A stretch of DNA of 64,000 nt from Plantibacter elymi (nom. nud.) (GCF_900177795.1 NZ_FXWJ01000005.1:124001-188000), one strand, 5' to 3'. Shown: positions 49,074 to 58,054, counted from the first letter of the stretch. Notes: generated by a model from the sequence alone, not told the origin. Program-made: numbers and translations.

Positions 49074-51215
49074 GTGACAACGGGGACCGACACGGGCGCT
49101 GCGCCCACGAGGCCGACCACGGCGTTCCGCGCCGACATCCAGGGGATGCGGGCGCTCGCCGTGACCGCGGTGATCCTCGCCCACGCGACCGGCTGGCCAG
49201 CCGGCGGCTTCGTGGGCGTGGACGTGTTCTTCGTGATCTCCGGCTTCCTCATCACCGGGTTGCTCCTGCGCGAGCACGAGCGCTCCGGACGCATCTCCCT
49301 GCCGGCCTTCTTCGGTCGGCGGATCAAGCGGATCCTGCCCGCGTCGCTCGTCGTCCTGGCCGCGACCGTCGCGCTGGCGTCCTGGCTCTTCAACGCGCCG
49401 CGGGGGCTCACGACCTGGTGGGACGCGGTGTCGGCCGCGCTGCTCGTCTCGAACTGGCGCTTCGAGGCATCGGGAACCGACTACTTCCACGCGACGGACG
49501 CCGCGTCGCCGCTGCAGCACTTCTGGTCACTCTCGATCGAGGAGCAGTTCTACCTCGTGTGGCCGGTCCTGCTCCTCGTCCTGCTCGCGGTCGCGGCCCG
49601 GGGAACACGACCCGTGCTGCGCTCGCGCATCGTCGTCGGTGGTGTCCTCGTCGTCCTCATCGCGGCCTCGTTGGCCGTCGCCGTGTGGCAGTCCGGGGCG
49701 GCTCCGCAGGCCGCCTACTTCGCGACCGGCGCGCGGGTCTGGGAGCTGGGGGCCGGCGCACTCCTGGCCGTGTCCGCTCCGCTCCTCGGCCGGCTGCCGC
49801 TGGCGCTCCGGGTGGTCGCCGGATGGGCGGGGCTCGTCGGCATCGTCGCGTCCGCGCTGCTCATCACCGGGTCGATCGGGTTCCCCGGCCCCTGGGCGGT
49901 CGCCCCCGTCGCCGCCGCGATGCTGCTCATCGCCGCCGGGACCGGAGCCGGCCCGGCGTACTCGCGCTGGATGTTCCCGCTCGCGAACCCGCTGAGCCGT
50001 GGCGTCGGAGCGATCTCCTACTCGCTCTACCTCTGGCACCTCCCGATCCTCGTCTTCGTGCCGATGCTCGTCCCCGACACCGCCCTCAGCTCTGTCCCGG
50101 GGATGCTCGGGCTCATCCTCGGGGTCTCGGTGCTCTCCTTCCTGCTCATCGAACAGCCGTTGCACCGCACGCCGCTCGTGGGTTCTTTCGACGGCGACCG
50201 CGACGCACGCGACGCCGCCTGGACCGCCTGGCGCGAACGGTTCGCCTCCCAGTTCCTGTACTCGGCGGTCGGACTCGTGATCGTCGCCGGGCTCGCGGTG
50301 ATCGCCATCGGTCCCGCGCTCCGCATGCCGGTCACCACCGGGGGACCGGCGGCCGTCGCGGCACCGGCCGGAGACCCGCTCCAGGGCATCGCCGCCGAGC
50401 TGCAACTCGCGAGCCAGGCCTCCGCGTGGCCCGACAACCTCTCGCCGAGCCTCGACGACGCGATCCGCGCGACCTCGAGCACCAACCCCGCCCGGGCCTG
50501 TTTCGACCTGGGTTCGACGCCAGACGACGGTTCGTGCACCTGGGGTGATGCGTCCGCGCCGAAGCACGTCTACCTCGTCGGCGACTCGACCGCGCTCGCC
50601 TACGCGCCGGCGTTCCGCGCGATCGCGGATCAGAGCGGTGGGGCGGTGCGGATCACCACCATCGGCCTCTACGGGTGCCGTTTCACGCAGGACCTCATCC
50701 AGAACAGCGGCGCCGGGGTCATGGACGACTGCCCGACGCGCAAGCACGACATCGCCGAACGCATCGCCGCGGACCAGCCCGACCTCGTGATCGTCTCGAA
50801 CGCGTTCGCCGCAGGCCGCACCACCGACGGCCGATCGCTCGACACGACGTCGATGGTCGCGTCGGCGCTCGCCGAGACGGCGGGGTATCAGGTCCCCGGC
50901 CGCGTCGTGTTCCTCGCGCCGCCGCCGCTCGGTGCGGATCTCGGTTCCTGCTACTCGCGGGTGTCCAGCCCGCAGGACTGCGCCGTCGGCGTCGACGCGG
51001 CCTGGAACGACTTCGCCGCGGCGACCGAGTCGGCGGCGGGAGCAGCCGGGGAGCGCTTCGTCTCGTCGCTCCCGTTCAGCTGTTCGGAGGGCGTGTGCCC
51101 GGCGTTCGCGGGGACGACGCCGACGAAGTACGACAGCGTGCACCTCACCCCGGCGTTCGCCGAGCACATCGCTCCGGCGATCCTCCAGACGCTCCAGGCC
51201 GCCGGGGCCCTGTGA
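49074..51215 (+). CDS. Acyltransferase-3 (OafA-like) membrane protein with C-terminal SGNH domain
   Basis: A membrane O-acyltransferase of about 713 residues. The N-terminal domain (about 20-400) has ten or so helices with family motifs: RADIQGMRALAVTAVILAHA, GGFVGVDVFFVISGFLIT, FFGRRIKRILPA, PLQHFWSLSIEEQFYLVWP and YSLYLWHLPILVF. The C-terminal extracytoplasmic SGNH domain begins near 490 with VYLVGDSTALAYAPA and ends with KYDSVHLTPAFAEH, which holds the His of the active site. Such proteins acetylate cell-wall or surface polysaccharides. The GTG at 49074 has GGGGGA upstream; an ATG at 49023 is possible. Confidence 0.9.
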   Translation: MTTGTDTGAAPTRPTTAFRADIQGMRALAVTAVILAHATGWPAGGFVGVDVFFVISGFLITGLLLREHERSGRISLPAFFGRRIKRILPASLVVLAATVALASWLFNAPRGLTTWWDAVSAALLVSNWRFEASGTDYFHATDAASPLQHFWSLSIEEQFYLVWPVLLLVLLAVAARGTRPVLRSRIVVGGVLVVLIAASLAVAVWQSGAAPQAAYFATGARVWELGAGALLAVSAPLLGRLPLALRVVAGWAGLVGIVASALLITGSIGFPGPWAVAPVAAAMLLIAAGTGAGPAYSRWMFPLANPLSRGVGAISYSLYLWHLPILVFVPMLVPDTALSSVPGMLGLILGVSVLSFLLIEQPLHRTPLVGSFDGDRDARDAAWTAWRERFASQFLYSAVGLVIVAGLAVIAIGPALRMPVTTGGPAAVAAPAGDPLQGIAAELQLASQASAWPDNLSPSLDDAIRATSSTNPARACFDLGSTPDDGSCTWGDASAPKHVYLVGDSTALAYAPAFRAIADQSGGAVRITTIGLYGCRFTQDLIQNSGAGVMDDCPTRKHDIAERIAADQPDLVIVSNAFAAGRTTDGRSLDTTSMVASALAETAGYQVPGRVVFLAPPPLGADLGSCYSRVSSPQDCAVGVDAAWNDFAAATESAAGAAGERFVSSLPFSCSEGVCPAFAGTTPTKYDSVHLTPAFAEHIAPAILQTLQAAGAL

Positions 51216-51241
51216 CGCCGTCCGCCCTGAGGCGCCGCGGG

Positions 51242-51247
51242 TAGACT
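51242..51247 (+). promoter_or_regulatory. Leaderless -10 hexamer of menA
   Basis: TAGACT lies 7 bases before the GTG at 51255. Confidence 0.6.
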
Positions 51248-51254
51248 CGCCGTC

Positions 51255-52292
51255 GTGGCACATGGAGCACGGCCGGCAGCGCCGAAACAGCAGAAGACGT
51301 CCGCACAGCGCCCCACGGCGGGTCGTGGCGCGAACGGTGGACGATCGGGCAACCCCGCACGCGGTGGCGGTCGCAAGGTCCCGCTCGCGAAGCCGGCGAC
51401 CTTCGGCGATTGGGTCGGGGCGGCGCGGATCCGTACGCTGCCGATGGCCGTCGCCCCCGTGCTCATCGGCACCGGCGCCGCGACGATCATCGCGGGACCC
51501 GGCGTCTACCACCCGGTCCGGGCGCTGCTCTGCCTCGTCGTCGCGCTCGCGCTGCAGATCGGCGTCAACTACGCCAACGATTACTCCGACGGCATCCGCG
51601 GAACGGACGACCTGCGGGTCGGCCCGAGCCGACTGACCGGTTCCGGCGCGGCGAAGCCCAAGACGGTCCTGGCCGTCGCGCTCGTGTTCTTCGGTATCGC
51701 GGCGGTCGCTGGCATCGTCCTCACGATCCTCACCCAGTTCTGGTGGCTGCTCCTCGTCGGGGCGGTCGCGATCGTCGCCGCCTGGTTCTACACGGGCGGG
51801 AAGCGGCCCTACGGGTACTTCGCGCTCGGCGAGGTCTTCGTCTTCGTGTTCTTCGGCCTCGTCGCCACGCTCGGCACGACCTTCGTCCAGGTCGGGACGG
51901 TGAACCAGGAGGCATGGTTCGGCGCGATCGGCGCTGGCCTCATCGCCTGCGCGGCGCTCGTCGTCAACAACCTCCGCGACCTCGAACAGGACAAGGCGGT
52001 CGGGAAGCGCACCCTGTCGACGTTCATCGGCAGGATCGCGTCGAAGGTGCTCTACTGCGTCCTGCTGCTCGTGCCGTTCGGCATCGCCGCGTTCCTCGCG
52101 CTCTTCTACCCGATCGCCTGGTTCGCGATGTTCGCACTGCTGGCCGCCATCCCGGCATGCGTGATCGTGCTGTTCTCCACGACGGCCAGGGAGCAGATCC
52201 TGGCGCTCAAGCTGACGGGGCTCGTGCAGCTAGCGTTCGGGGTGATCCTCGGTCTGGCGTTCTTCACCACGCCCGCGCTGATCGGCAGCTGA
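51255..52292 (+). CDS. menA: 1,4-Dihydroxy-2-naphthoate polyprenyltransferase
   Basis: A 345-residue UbiA-family membrane enzyme that attaches the isoprenoid chain to dihydroxynaphthoate. The first aspartate-rich motif is NYANDYSDGIRGTDD near 96-110 and the second is NNLRDLEQDKAVGKRTLS near 237-254. About eight helices surround them. An unusual basic N-terminal extension of roughly 45 residues (KQQKTSAQRPTAGRGANGG) precedes the core. The GTG is leaderless by TAGACT. Its last 63 bases overlap the end of the convergent DUF4229 gene. Confidence 0.96.
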   Translation: MAHGARPAAPKQQKTSAQRPTAGRGANGGRSGNPARGGGRKVPLAKPATFGDWVGAARIRTLPMAVAPVLIGTGAATIIAGPGVYHPVRALLCLVVALALQIGVNYANDYSDGIRGTDDLRVGPSRLTGSGAAKPKTVLAVALVFFGIAAVAGIVLTILTQFWWLLLVGAVAIVAAWFYTGGKRPYGYFALGEVFVFVFFGLVATLGTTFVQVGTVNQEAWFGAIGAGLIACAALVVNNLRDLEQDKAVGKRTLSTFIGRIASKVLYCVLLLVPFGIAAFLALFYPIAWFAMFALLAAIPACVIVLFSTTAREQILALKLTGLVQLAFGVILGLAFFTTPALIGS

Positions 52293-52577
52293 CGACGCTT
52301 CCGGTGTCGCCGCGCTCGCATCGAGCGCCGCGTCCTCGGAGTCCTCGTCGTCGTGCGGCGTCGGCTTGTCGCCGTGCCGACGGGCGTACAGCTCCTGCGC
52401 GACGGTCTCCCGCGGGGTGCGCAGAAAGATGTAGGACACGCAGAGCCCGATGATCGCGGCGATGATCGCGGCGACCCAGGGCTGCAGACCCGTGAGGAAG
52501 ACGAGGAGCAGGAGCGGCACCACGAAGGCCAGCAGGCGGAGGATGGTGTACCGGACGGCGGCGGGAACGCGTTTCAC
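52230..52577 (-). CDS. DUF4229 membrane protein
   Basis: A 115-residue protein with two membrane helices (about 8-28 and 33-52): VRYTILRLLAFVVPLLLLVFL, split by a short loop, then WVAAIIAAIIGLCVSYIFL. RTPRETVAQELYARR follows, typical of the actinobacterial DUF4229 family. The acidic tail is variable. The GTG start is leaderless (TAGACT 6 bases upstream). The 3' end lies within menA on the opposite strand for 63 bases. Function is unknown, though the family is often encoded beside menaquinone genes. Confidence 0.88.
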   Translation of the reverse strand: MKRVPAAVRYTILRLLAFVVPLLLLVFLTGLQPWVAAIIAAIIGLCVSYIFLRTPRETVAQELYARRHGDKPTPHDDEDSEDAALDASAATPEASSAADQRGRGEERQTEDHPER

Positions 52578-52583
52578 CAGACA

Positions 52584-52589
52584 AGTCTA
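52584..52589 (-). promoter_or_regulatory. Leaderless -10 hexamer of the DUF4229 gene
   Basis: TAGACT on the minus strand lies 6 bases before the GTG at 52577. Confidence 0.6.
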
Positions 52590-52636
52590 GGCGTCCCGCC
52601 TGAAGGCAACCCCAGGTAATCACGTCACCTGGCGTT

Positions 52637-52642
52637 TACGAT
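52637..52642 (+). promoter_or_regulatory. Leaderless -10 hexamer of the PLDc_N-menD unit
   Basis: TACGAT lies 6 bases before the ATG at 52649. Confidence 0.6.
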
Positions 52643-52648
52643 GGAGAC

Positions 52649-53071
52649 ATGGTTCGTCTCTGGATCGGCCTCGCCGTCGCGGCAGTCGTCTTCATCGTGT
52701 ATTCGGTGGTTGACTGCGCCACGATGCCGCGCGACCGCGTCCGAGGGATCAGCAAGACCTCATGGATCATCGCCATCCTCCTCCTGCCGGTCATCGGCGG
52801 AGTCCTCTGGTGGATCATCGGCCGAGTTCGCGCTCCGAAGGCCGTGCCCCGCGGCTCAGCGCCGGACGACGACCCCGACTTCCTCAAGAAGCTCGACGCC
52901 GATCGCGCGCAGACGAAGCGCATCCGCGACCTCGAGGACGAGCTCAACCGCTTCGACGACGAGTCGGGCGACAGCCCGGATGCGACGACGCACGACGACC
53001 CCACCCCAGGATCCGACACGCCCGACGACGGCTCCGGCCGCAGACCGCCTGGCGCCCCGAGCGCCTCGTGA
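52649..53071 (+). CDS. PLDc_N domain membrane protein
   Basis: A 140-residue protein with two helices (about 4-22 and 40-60). The PLDc_N (phospholipase D nuclease N-terminal) pattern is visible: VYSVVDCATMPRDRVRG, then KTSWIIAILLLPVIGGVLWWIIGR. An acidic, Asp-rich cytoplasmic tail follows (LEDELNRFDDESGDSPD). No catalytic domain is attached, as usual for this small family. The stop overlaps the menD start by 4 bases (GTGA), so it heads a two-gene unit and may stabilise or localise membrane enzymes; that role is inferred. Confidence 0.88.
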   Translation: MVRLWIGLAVAAVVFIVYSVVDCATMPRDRVRGISKTSWIIAILLLPVIGGVLWWIIGRVRAPKAVPRGSAPDDDPDFLKKLDADRAQTKRIRDLEDELNRFDDESGDSPDATTHDDPTPGSDTPDDGSGRRPPGAPSAS

Positions 53072-54804
53072 ACCCGTCCGCCGCTCCCGAGCCCGTCGGC
53101 TCGGCTCCCTCGTCGAGCCCGGCCAGTGCGTCCGCGTGGGCACTCCTCGACGCGTTCGTCGCCGCGGGTGTCTCCGACGTCGTCGTCTGTCCCGGTTCCC
53201 GGTCGCAGGCGCTCGCGCTCGCCGCTGCCGAGCTGGCCGCCTCCGGACGGATCGCCCTGCACGTGCGCATCGACGAGCGGGTCGCCGGCTTCCTCGCCTT
53301 GGGCCTCGGCGTCGAGACCGACCGTCCGGCCGTCGTGATCACGACCTCGGGCACGGCGACCGCGAATCTGCATCCGGCGGTCCTCGAGGCGCATCACTCG
53401 CGCGTCCCGCTCATCGTCCTCACCGCCGACCGGCCGGCCGAAGCGCATGGCATCCGCGCGAACCAGACGACGAAGCAGGACGACCTCTACGGGTTCGCAG
53501 CGCGCCTCGCCGTGGTCGTCGAGGCCCCGACCGGTGACGCCGGTGAGCAGGACGCCGCCCGCGATCTCGCCCAGCGGGCGTACCTCGCAGCGACGGACGT
53601 CCTCGATCCGGGCCCGGTGCACCTGAACCTCGCCTTCCGGGAGCCGCTCTCGGGCAGCTTCGACCCGGTCGTCGCCGAGGCTGTCTCCGACGTCCTGGAC
53701 GAGACGGACGCCACCACGGAAGCACCGCTCTACCCGGGGCGACCGCATCTGGTGCTGGAGCGCGGACCCAGGACCCTCGTCGTCGCCGGGCACCACGCCG
53801 GCCCGGCTGCCGAGCAGCTCGCAGCCGACGGCGGGTGGCCGCTCATCGCGGAGGTGTCGAGCGGATCCCGGTTCGGGCGGAACGTCATCGCCGCCTACCG
53901 GGAGCTGCTACGCGAGGAGGACTACCGCGAGGCCGTCGAGCGCGTCGTCGTCTTCGGCCACCCGACCCTCAGCCGCGAGGTCCCTCTCCTGCTCCAGCAG
54001 CCGCAGGTCGAGACGATCGTCGTCGCCCCGGCAGGAGCCGAGGTCTACAACCCCGGTCGACGGGCCGACCGGATCGTGTCCTCCGTCGCCGTCGAGGCGG
54101 GGCCCGCGGATCGCGCTTGGCTCGGAGCCTGGGTCGTCGGATCCCGCGAACGGGTGGTGGACCCGTCGCCTGCAGCCCCCGATCTCGACGGGCTGCACTC
54201 GACGACACCCGCCGAGCGACTGGCCTCCGTCCGGGCCGAGCTCGACGCCGTCCGTCTCCCGGTCACCCGCGAGGTCCTCGTCGACGCGGTCTGGCGTGCC
54301 ACCTGGCCGCACGACCGCCTCGTCGTCGGCGCGTCGAGGCTCATCCGCGTGGCCGACGGTCTCGTCCCCGGCCGCAAGATCAGCGTGCACGCCAACCGCG
54401 GACTCGCGGGCATCGACGGCACCATCGCCACCGCCACGGGGGTCGCGCTGGCGAGCCAGGCCGACGGTGGTCCCGGTGTGACGCGGGTGCTCCTCGGCGA
54501 CCTCGCCTTCCTCCACGACGTCGGCGCGCTGCTCCTGGACGACGGCGTCGCGCCGCGTCTCCAGGTGATCGTCGGCAACGACGGGGGTGGCACCATCTTC
54601 GACGCGCTCGAAGTCGCCCAGAGTGCACCCGGAGCGCTCTTCGACCGCGTCCAGTACACGCCGCAGCACGTCCGGCTCGAGTCGCTCGCGACCGCCTACG
54701 GGTGGGAGTACCGCTCGGCTCGCACGCGCACGGAGCTCGACCAGGCGTTCACCGCGCCGGTGACCGGTCCCGTCCTCATCGAGGTCCCGCTCCCGCGCGC
54801 CTGA
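53068..54804 (+). CDS. menD: 2-Succinyl-5-enolpyruvyl-6-hydroxy-3-cyclohexene-1-carboxylate synthase
   Basis: A 578-residue thiamine-diphosphate enzyme that adds succinic semialdehyde to isochorismate. The N-terminal Pyr domain has VSDVVVCPGSRSQALA, HVRIDERVAGFLALGLG (catalytic Glu) and TTSGTATANLHPAVLEA. HGIRANQTTKQDDLYG is specific to MenD. The PP domain near 425-530 has NRGLAGIDGTIATATG and the ThDP/Mg motif LLGDLAFLHD to VGNDGGGTIF. It starts at a GTG overlapping the PLDc_N gene. It uses ThDP, the product of the thiamine operon at 1862-5329. Confidence 0.96.
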   Translation: MNPSAAPEPVGSAPSSSPASASAWALLDAFVAAGVSDVVVCPGSRSQALALAAAELAASGRIALHVRIDERVAGFLALGLGVETDRPAVVITTSGTATANLHPAVLEAHHSRVPLIVLTADRPAEAHGIRANQTTKQDDLYGFAARLAVVVEAPTGDAGEQDAARDLAQRAYLAATDVLDPGPVHLNLAFREPLSGSFDPVVAEAVSDVLDETDATTEAPLYPGRPHLVLERGPRTLVVAGHHAGPAAEQLAADGGWPLIAEVSSGSRFGRNVIAAYRELLREEDYREAVERVVVFGHPTLSREVPLLLQQPQVETIVVAPAGAEVYNPGRRADRIVSSVAVEAGPADRAWLGAWVVGSRERVVDPSPAAPDLDGLHSTTPAERLASVRAELDAVRLPVTREVLVDAVWRATWPHDRLVVGASRLIRVADGLVPGRKISVHANRGLAGIDGTIATATGVALASQADGGPGVTRVLLGDLAFLHDVGALLLDDGVAPRLQVIVGNDGGGTIFDALEVAQSAPGALFDRVQYTPQHVRLESLATAYGWEYRSARTRTELDQAFTAPVTGPVLIEVPLPRA

Positions 54805-54829
54805 TCCGCTGATCCCTGAGCTCCATCCC

Positions 54830-54851
54830 GGTCCCTGAGCTTGTCGAAGGG
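54830..54851. repeat. Dispersed REP-like repeat, single copy
   Basis: GGTCCCTGAGCTTGTCGAAG followed by GG, 26 bases after the menD stop. A partial GATCCCTGAGCTCC copy precedes it at 54811. Confidence 0.85.
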
Positions 54852-54890
54852 CGGCCGTCGCAGGGGTCGACTTCCGACCCGACCTCCAGC

Positions 54891-54896
54891 CAGAAT
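54891..54896 (+). promoter_or_regulatory. Leaderless -10-like hexamer of ppk2
   Basis: CAGAAT lies 6 bases before the ATG at 54903. Confidence 0.4.
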
Positions 54897-54902
54897 GGGC
54901 GG

Positions 54903-55766
54903 ATGACGGCATCGAAGCACGCATCGACCTGGACCGCACCGCCCCGAGACACGCTGCGCGTGGGGGAGGGGTTCAGCCTCGCCGACATCGATCCCCGGTC
55001 GACACCAGGCTTCGAGGGCGACAAGCAGCAGGGCCGGCTCGAGCTCGACGCGGGGGTACCCGCCCTGTCCGAACTGCAGGAGCGACTCTTCGCGGCGAGC
55101 ACGCAGGGAGCCCCGGAGGCGGTGCTCCTCGTCCTGCAGGCGATGGACACGGCGGGCAAGGGCGGCATCGTCAAGCACGTCGTCGGCTCCGTCGACCCGC
55201 AGGGCGTGCACCACTACGCCTTCAAGAAGCCCACGGAGGAGGAGCGCTCCCACGACTTCCTCTGGCGGGTGGAGCCGCACCTGCCGAAGCCCGGGCAGAT
55301 CGGCGTCTTCGACCGTTCGCACTACGAGGACGTCCTCATCGGTCGGGTGCGTCAGCTCGCGGAGCCGGACGAGATCGAGCGTCGGTACGGGGCGATCAAC
55401 GACTTCGAGGCGGGCATCGTCGCGAGCGGGACCCGCATCGTCAAGGTGATGCTGCAGATCAGCGCCGACGAGCAGAAGGAACGGCTCGCCGACCGGCTCG
55501 CGCGTCCGGACAAGCACTGGAAGTACAACCCCGGCGATGTGGACGAACGCGAGCTGTGGCCGGCCTATCAGGACGCGTACCAGGTGGCGTTCGAGCGCAC
55601 GAGCACCGAGGCCGCCCCGTGGTTCGTCGTGCCGGCGGACCGCAAGTGGTACGCGCGCATCGCGGTCCAGCGTCTACTGCTCGACGCCCTCGAGGACATC
55701 GATCCGCAGTGGCCGGCGGCCGACTACGACATCGCCGTCGAGCAGGCACGACTCGCGGCGAGCTGA
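54903..55766 (+). CDS. Polyphosphate kinase 2 family protein (polyphosphate:nucleotide phosphotransferase)
   Basis: A 287-residue PPK2-type enzyme that uses polyphosphate to phosphorylate nucleotides. Walker A is MDTAGKGG at 81-88, followed by VHHYAFKKPTEEERSHDFLW and the lid/Walker B region GQIGVFDRSHYEDVLIGRV. DRLARPDKHWKYNPGDVDER and WFVVPADRKWYARIAV are also typical. Whether it prefers AMP, ADP or GDP is not determined by these motifs. It lies 98 bases after menD, with a repeat between, and converges on menF. Confidence 0.93.
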   Translation: MTASKHASTWTAPPRDTLRVGEGFSLADIDPRSTPGFEGDKQQGRLELDAGVPALSELQERLFAASTQGAPEAVLLVLQAMDTAGKGGIVKHVVGSVDPQGVHHYAFKKPTEEERSHDFLWRVEPHLPKPGQIGVFDRSHYEDVLIGRVRQLAEPDEIERRYGAINDFEAGIVASGTRIVKVMLQISADEQKERLADRLARPDKHWKYNPGDVDERELWPAYQDAYQVAFERTSTEAAPWFVVPADRKWYARIAVQRLLLDALEDIDPQWPAADYDIAVEQARLAAS

Positions 55767-55783
55767 AGCGGTGGGGCCTCGGC

Positions 55784-57022
55784 TCAGCCGAAGGCCTCCA
55801 CGATCGGACGGAACTTCATCTTCGTCTCGACGAGCTCCGTCGCGGCGTCCGAGTCGGCGACGATGCCGCAGCCGGCGTAGGCCGTGATGTCACCGTCCGG
55901 CGCGATCTGCGCACACCGGAGGGCCACCGCCCACTCGCCGTCGCCCGAGGCGTCCACCCACCCGACCGGACCGGCGTAGCGACCGCGGTCGAACGGTTCC
56001 AGCTCGCGGATGAGGGCGACGGCGTCGCGCGTCGGGGTTCCGGCGACAGCGGCGGTCGGGTGCAGGCCGTCCATGAGGTCGAGCGAGGACGAGCCGTCCG
56101 AGAGTCGTCCGTCGATGTCGGTCGCGAGGTGCCAGAGGTTCGGCAGTTTGAGGGTGAACGGGACCTCGCTGCGGCGCAACTGCGGGCTGTGGGCCTGCAG
56201 GGCGGTCAGCACCGACTGCACGGCGAACTGGTGCTCACCCTGGTCCTTCGCGCTCGTCATGAGTGCGACGGCCTGGTCGTGGTCGCTCTCGGCGTCGGGA
56301 CCACGCGAGATCGTGCCGGCGAGGACGCGCGCCGAGACGGCACCCCGATCCACTCGGACGAGCGTCTCCGGGCTCGAGCCGATGAAGCCGTCGACCGCGT
56401 AGGTCCAGCAGTCGGGGTAGCCGAGGGCGAGGTCGTGGAGCACCCGGCGGCGGTCCGCTTCCGCGGGGAGGTGCCCGGCGAGGTCGCGTGCGAGCACCAC
56501 CTTGCTGAGGCCGCCGGCCTGGATGCGGGCGATGGCGCGCTCGGCCGAGTCGAGGTAGCCCTCGCGGCTCTGCACGCCGGGGGTCAGCTGGATACGGTAC
56601 TCGGGCCCGTACGCCGTGGTCACGGGATCGATGTCCTCGGAGCCGTCGCCGAGGGAGACCCGCGTGATGAAGCTCGCGTCGGGGTACCGACCGATGATCG
56701 TGCGCGGCACGATGAGGACGCTCGTCGCGGAGGACTCGTCGTCGAAGGCGAACGTGCCGAAGGCGACCAGGCCGGACCCGGGCCGCCGGACCTCGTCCGT
56801 CACCACCGCTGCGGCGGAGACGTCCCGCCAGGCCGCCGCGGCACGCGTGAACCGGTCGGGACCCGAGAACTCCAGGCGGAGCGCCTCACCCAGTCCGACC
56901 AGCCCGTATCCCTTCCGCACCCAGAGGAGCGGCGAGGTCTGGTCGGCGAACGGGAGGAGCTGGCGCGGGTCGTCGATGGCGACGGTCTGGGCGACCAGTG
57001 ACGAGGTCAGGGGAATGGTCAC
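55784..57022 (-). CDS. menF: Isochorismate synthase
   Basis: A 412-residue chorismate-utilising enzyme of the anthranilate synthase component I fold. It isomerises chorismate, the first menaquinone step. Conserved elements are KVVLARDLAG (with the general-base Lys), GSSPETLVRV, RVLAGTISRG, DLMDGLHPTAAVAGTP, RGRYAGPVGWVD and the Mg-binding Glu near the end in ELVETKMKF. The start is a GTG with TAGGGT 6 bases upstream. It could instead serve a siderophore, but the surrounding men genes make menaquinone much more likely. Confidence 0.93.
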   Translation of the reverse strand: MTIPLTSSLVAQTVAIDDPRQLLPFADQTSPLLWVRKGYGLVGLGEALRLEFSGPDRFTRAAAAWRDVSAAAVVTDEVRRPGSGLVAFGTFAFDDESSATSVLIVPRTIIGRYPDASFITRVSLGDGSEDIDPVTTAYGPEYRIQLTPGVQSREGYLDSAERAIARIQAGGLSKVVLARDLAGHLPAEADRRRVLHDLALGYPDCWTYAVDGFIGSSPETLVRVDRGAVSARVLAGTISRGPDAESDHDQAVALMTSAKDQGEHQFAVQSVLTALQAHSPQLRRSEVPFTLKLPNLWHLATDIDGRLSDGSSSLDLMDGLHPTAAVAGTPTRDAVALIRELEPFDRGRYAGPVGWVDASGDGEWAVALRCAQIAPDGDITAYAGCGIVADSDAATELVETKMKFRPIVEAFG

Positions 57023-57028
57023 CGTTCA

Positions 57029-57034
57029 ACCCTA
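57029..57034 (-). promoter_or_regulatory. Leaderless -10 hexamer of menF
   Basis: TAGGGT on the minus strand lies 6 bases before the GTG at 57022. Confidence 0.6.
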
Positions 57035-57110
57035 CGCCCGCGCAGGAGGGGTCCCTCCCCGCCGCAGCCCGATCGGTGGAGGGTCGGTCACGGCCTCGTC
57101 GGCGGGGCGT

Positions 57111-57953
57111 TCACCGGCCGGACGTCCCGATCGTCTGCAACCCGGTGACCCCGAGCAGTGCGAGTTTCGCCGCATCCTCGGTGCCCGGTGCCGCCGTGTA
57201 CACGACGATGCGCAGGTCGCCGCCCGGTGTGGACAGGACGTCGCAGTCGACGGTGATCGGTCCGACCGGCGTCCGCGTGACCGTCTTGCGGCTCGCCCGG
57301 TGCTCCGCGACCCTGGCCTCCGCCCAGTGCCGCTCGAACTCGGGCGACACCGATCGCAGCCGGGCCACGAGTCGCGTGAGCTCGTCGTCCCGCGGGTAGC
57401 GCCCGACCGCCGCCCGGAGGTCTGCGGCGAGGTCGCTCGCGAACTCCTCCTCGTGCTGCTCGTCGAAGTCGGTGCCGTCGTGCCCCGCGGTGAAGTGCCG
57501 CCACACCAGGTTGCGATCGTCGCCGACGAGGGCGGAGGGGTCACCGTTCACCGCGGCCCACAGCGGGTTCCAGAGCAGGATGTCGTGGGCGGCGGAGAAG
57601 ACCGCCAGCGGCACGTCGCCGAGCCGGTCGACGATGCGCTGCACGCCCGGACCGATGTGCCGGGGGACGACCCCGGGTGGTGGTGGAGCGGCTCCGGCGA
57701 CCCGGTAGAGGTGGTCGCGCTCCTGATCCGTCAGTCGCAGTGCGACCGCGAGGGCCCGCAGCAGTTGCGGTGAGGGATTCCGAGCGCGGCCCTGCTCGAG
57801 CCTGACGATGTAGTCCACGCTGATGCCGGCGAGGGCCGAGAGCTCCTCGCGACGCAGGCCGGCCGTCCGTCTTCCTGGGCCGGCGGGGAGACCGACCTCC
57901 GCAGGGGAGACCCGTTCGCGCCAGGCCCGGAGCACACCGGCGAATTCGTCCAT
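57111..57953 (-). CDS. XRE-family regulator with MmyB-like ligand domain
   Basis: A 280-residue regulator. Residues 1-75 are a Cro/CI helix-turn-helix: LRREELSALAGISVDYIVRLEQGR followed by RNPSPQLLRALAVALRL. Residues about 100-270 form the MmyB-like domain (PLAVFSAAHDILLWNPLWAAV, NLVWRHFTAGHDG, RLRSVSPEFERHWAEA, HRASRKTVTRTPVGP), a PAS-like fold thought to bind a fatty acid or related ligand. The ATG has CACAAT 6 bases upstream. It is divergent from a short-chain dehydrogenase gene, its probable target, as in many actinobacteria. Confidence 0.92.
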   Translation of the reverse strand: MDEFAGVLRAWRERVSPAEVGLPAGPGRRTAGLRREELSALAGISVDYIVRLEQGRARNPSPQLLRALAVALRLTDQERDHLYRVAGAAPPPPGVVPRHIGPGVQRIVDRLGDVPLAVFSAAHDILLWNPLWAAVNGDPSALVGDDRNLVWRHFTAGHDGTDFDEQHEEEFASDLAADLRAAVGRYPRDDELTRLVARLRSVSPEFERHWAEARVAEHRASRKTVTRTPVGPITVDCDVLSTPGGDLRIVVYTAAPGTEDAAKLALLGVTGLQTIGTSGR

Positions 57954-57959
57954 CCGGCC

Positions 57960-57965
57960 ATTGTG
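57960..57965 (-). promoter_or_regulatory. Leaderless -10-like hexamer of the XRE/MmyB gene
   Basis: CACAAT on the minus strand lies 6 bases before the ATG at 57953. Confidence 0.4.
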
Positions 57966-57975
57966 CCCCCGGTGG

Positions 57976-58029
57976 CGGTCCGCATCCTGGTACTGCCGGT
58001 CCCCCTGTCGACCGGGGCCTGGCGGACCG
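57976..58029. promoter_or_regulatory. Candidate operator region between the XRE/MmyB and SDR genes
   Basis: CGGTCCGC (57976-57983) and GCGGACCG (58022-58029) form an 8-bp inverted repeat 38 bases apart in the 101-base divergent promoter. An inner pair, CCGGTCCCC and GACCGGGG, is also nearly symmetric. This may be the regulator's binding site. Confidence 0.4.
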
Positions 58030-58054
58030 ATCATGCCGGGCGGAGCATGGACCC

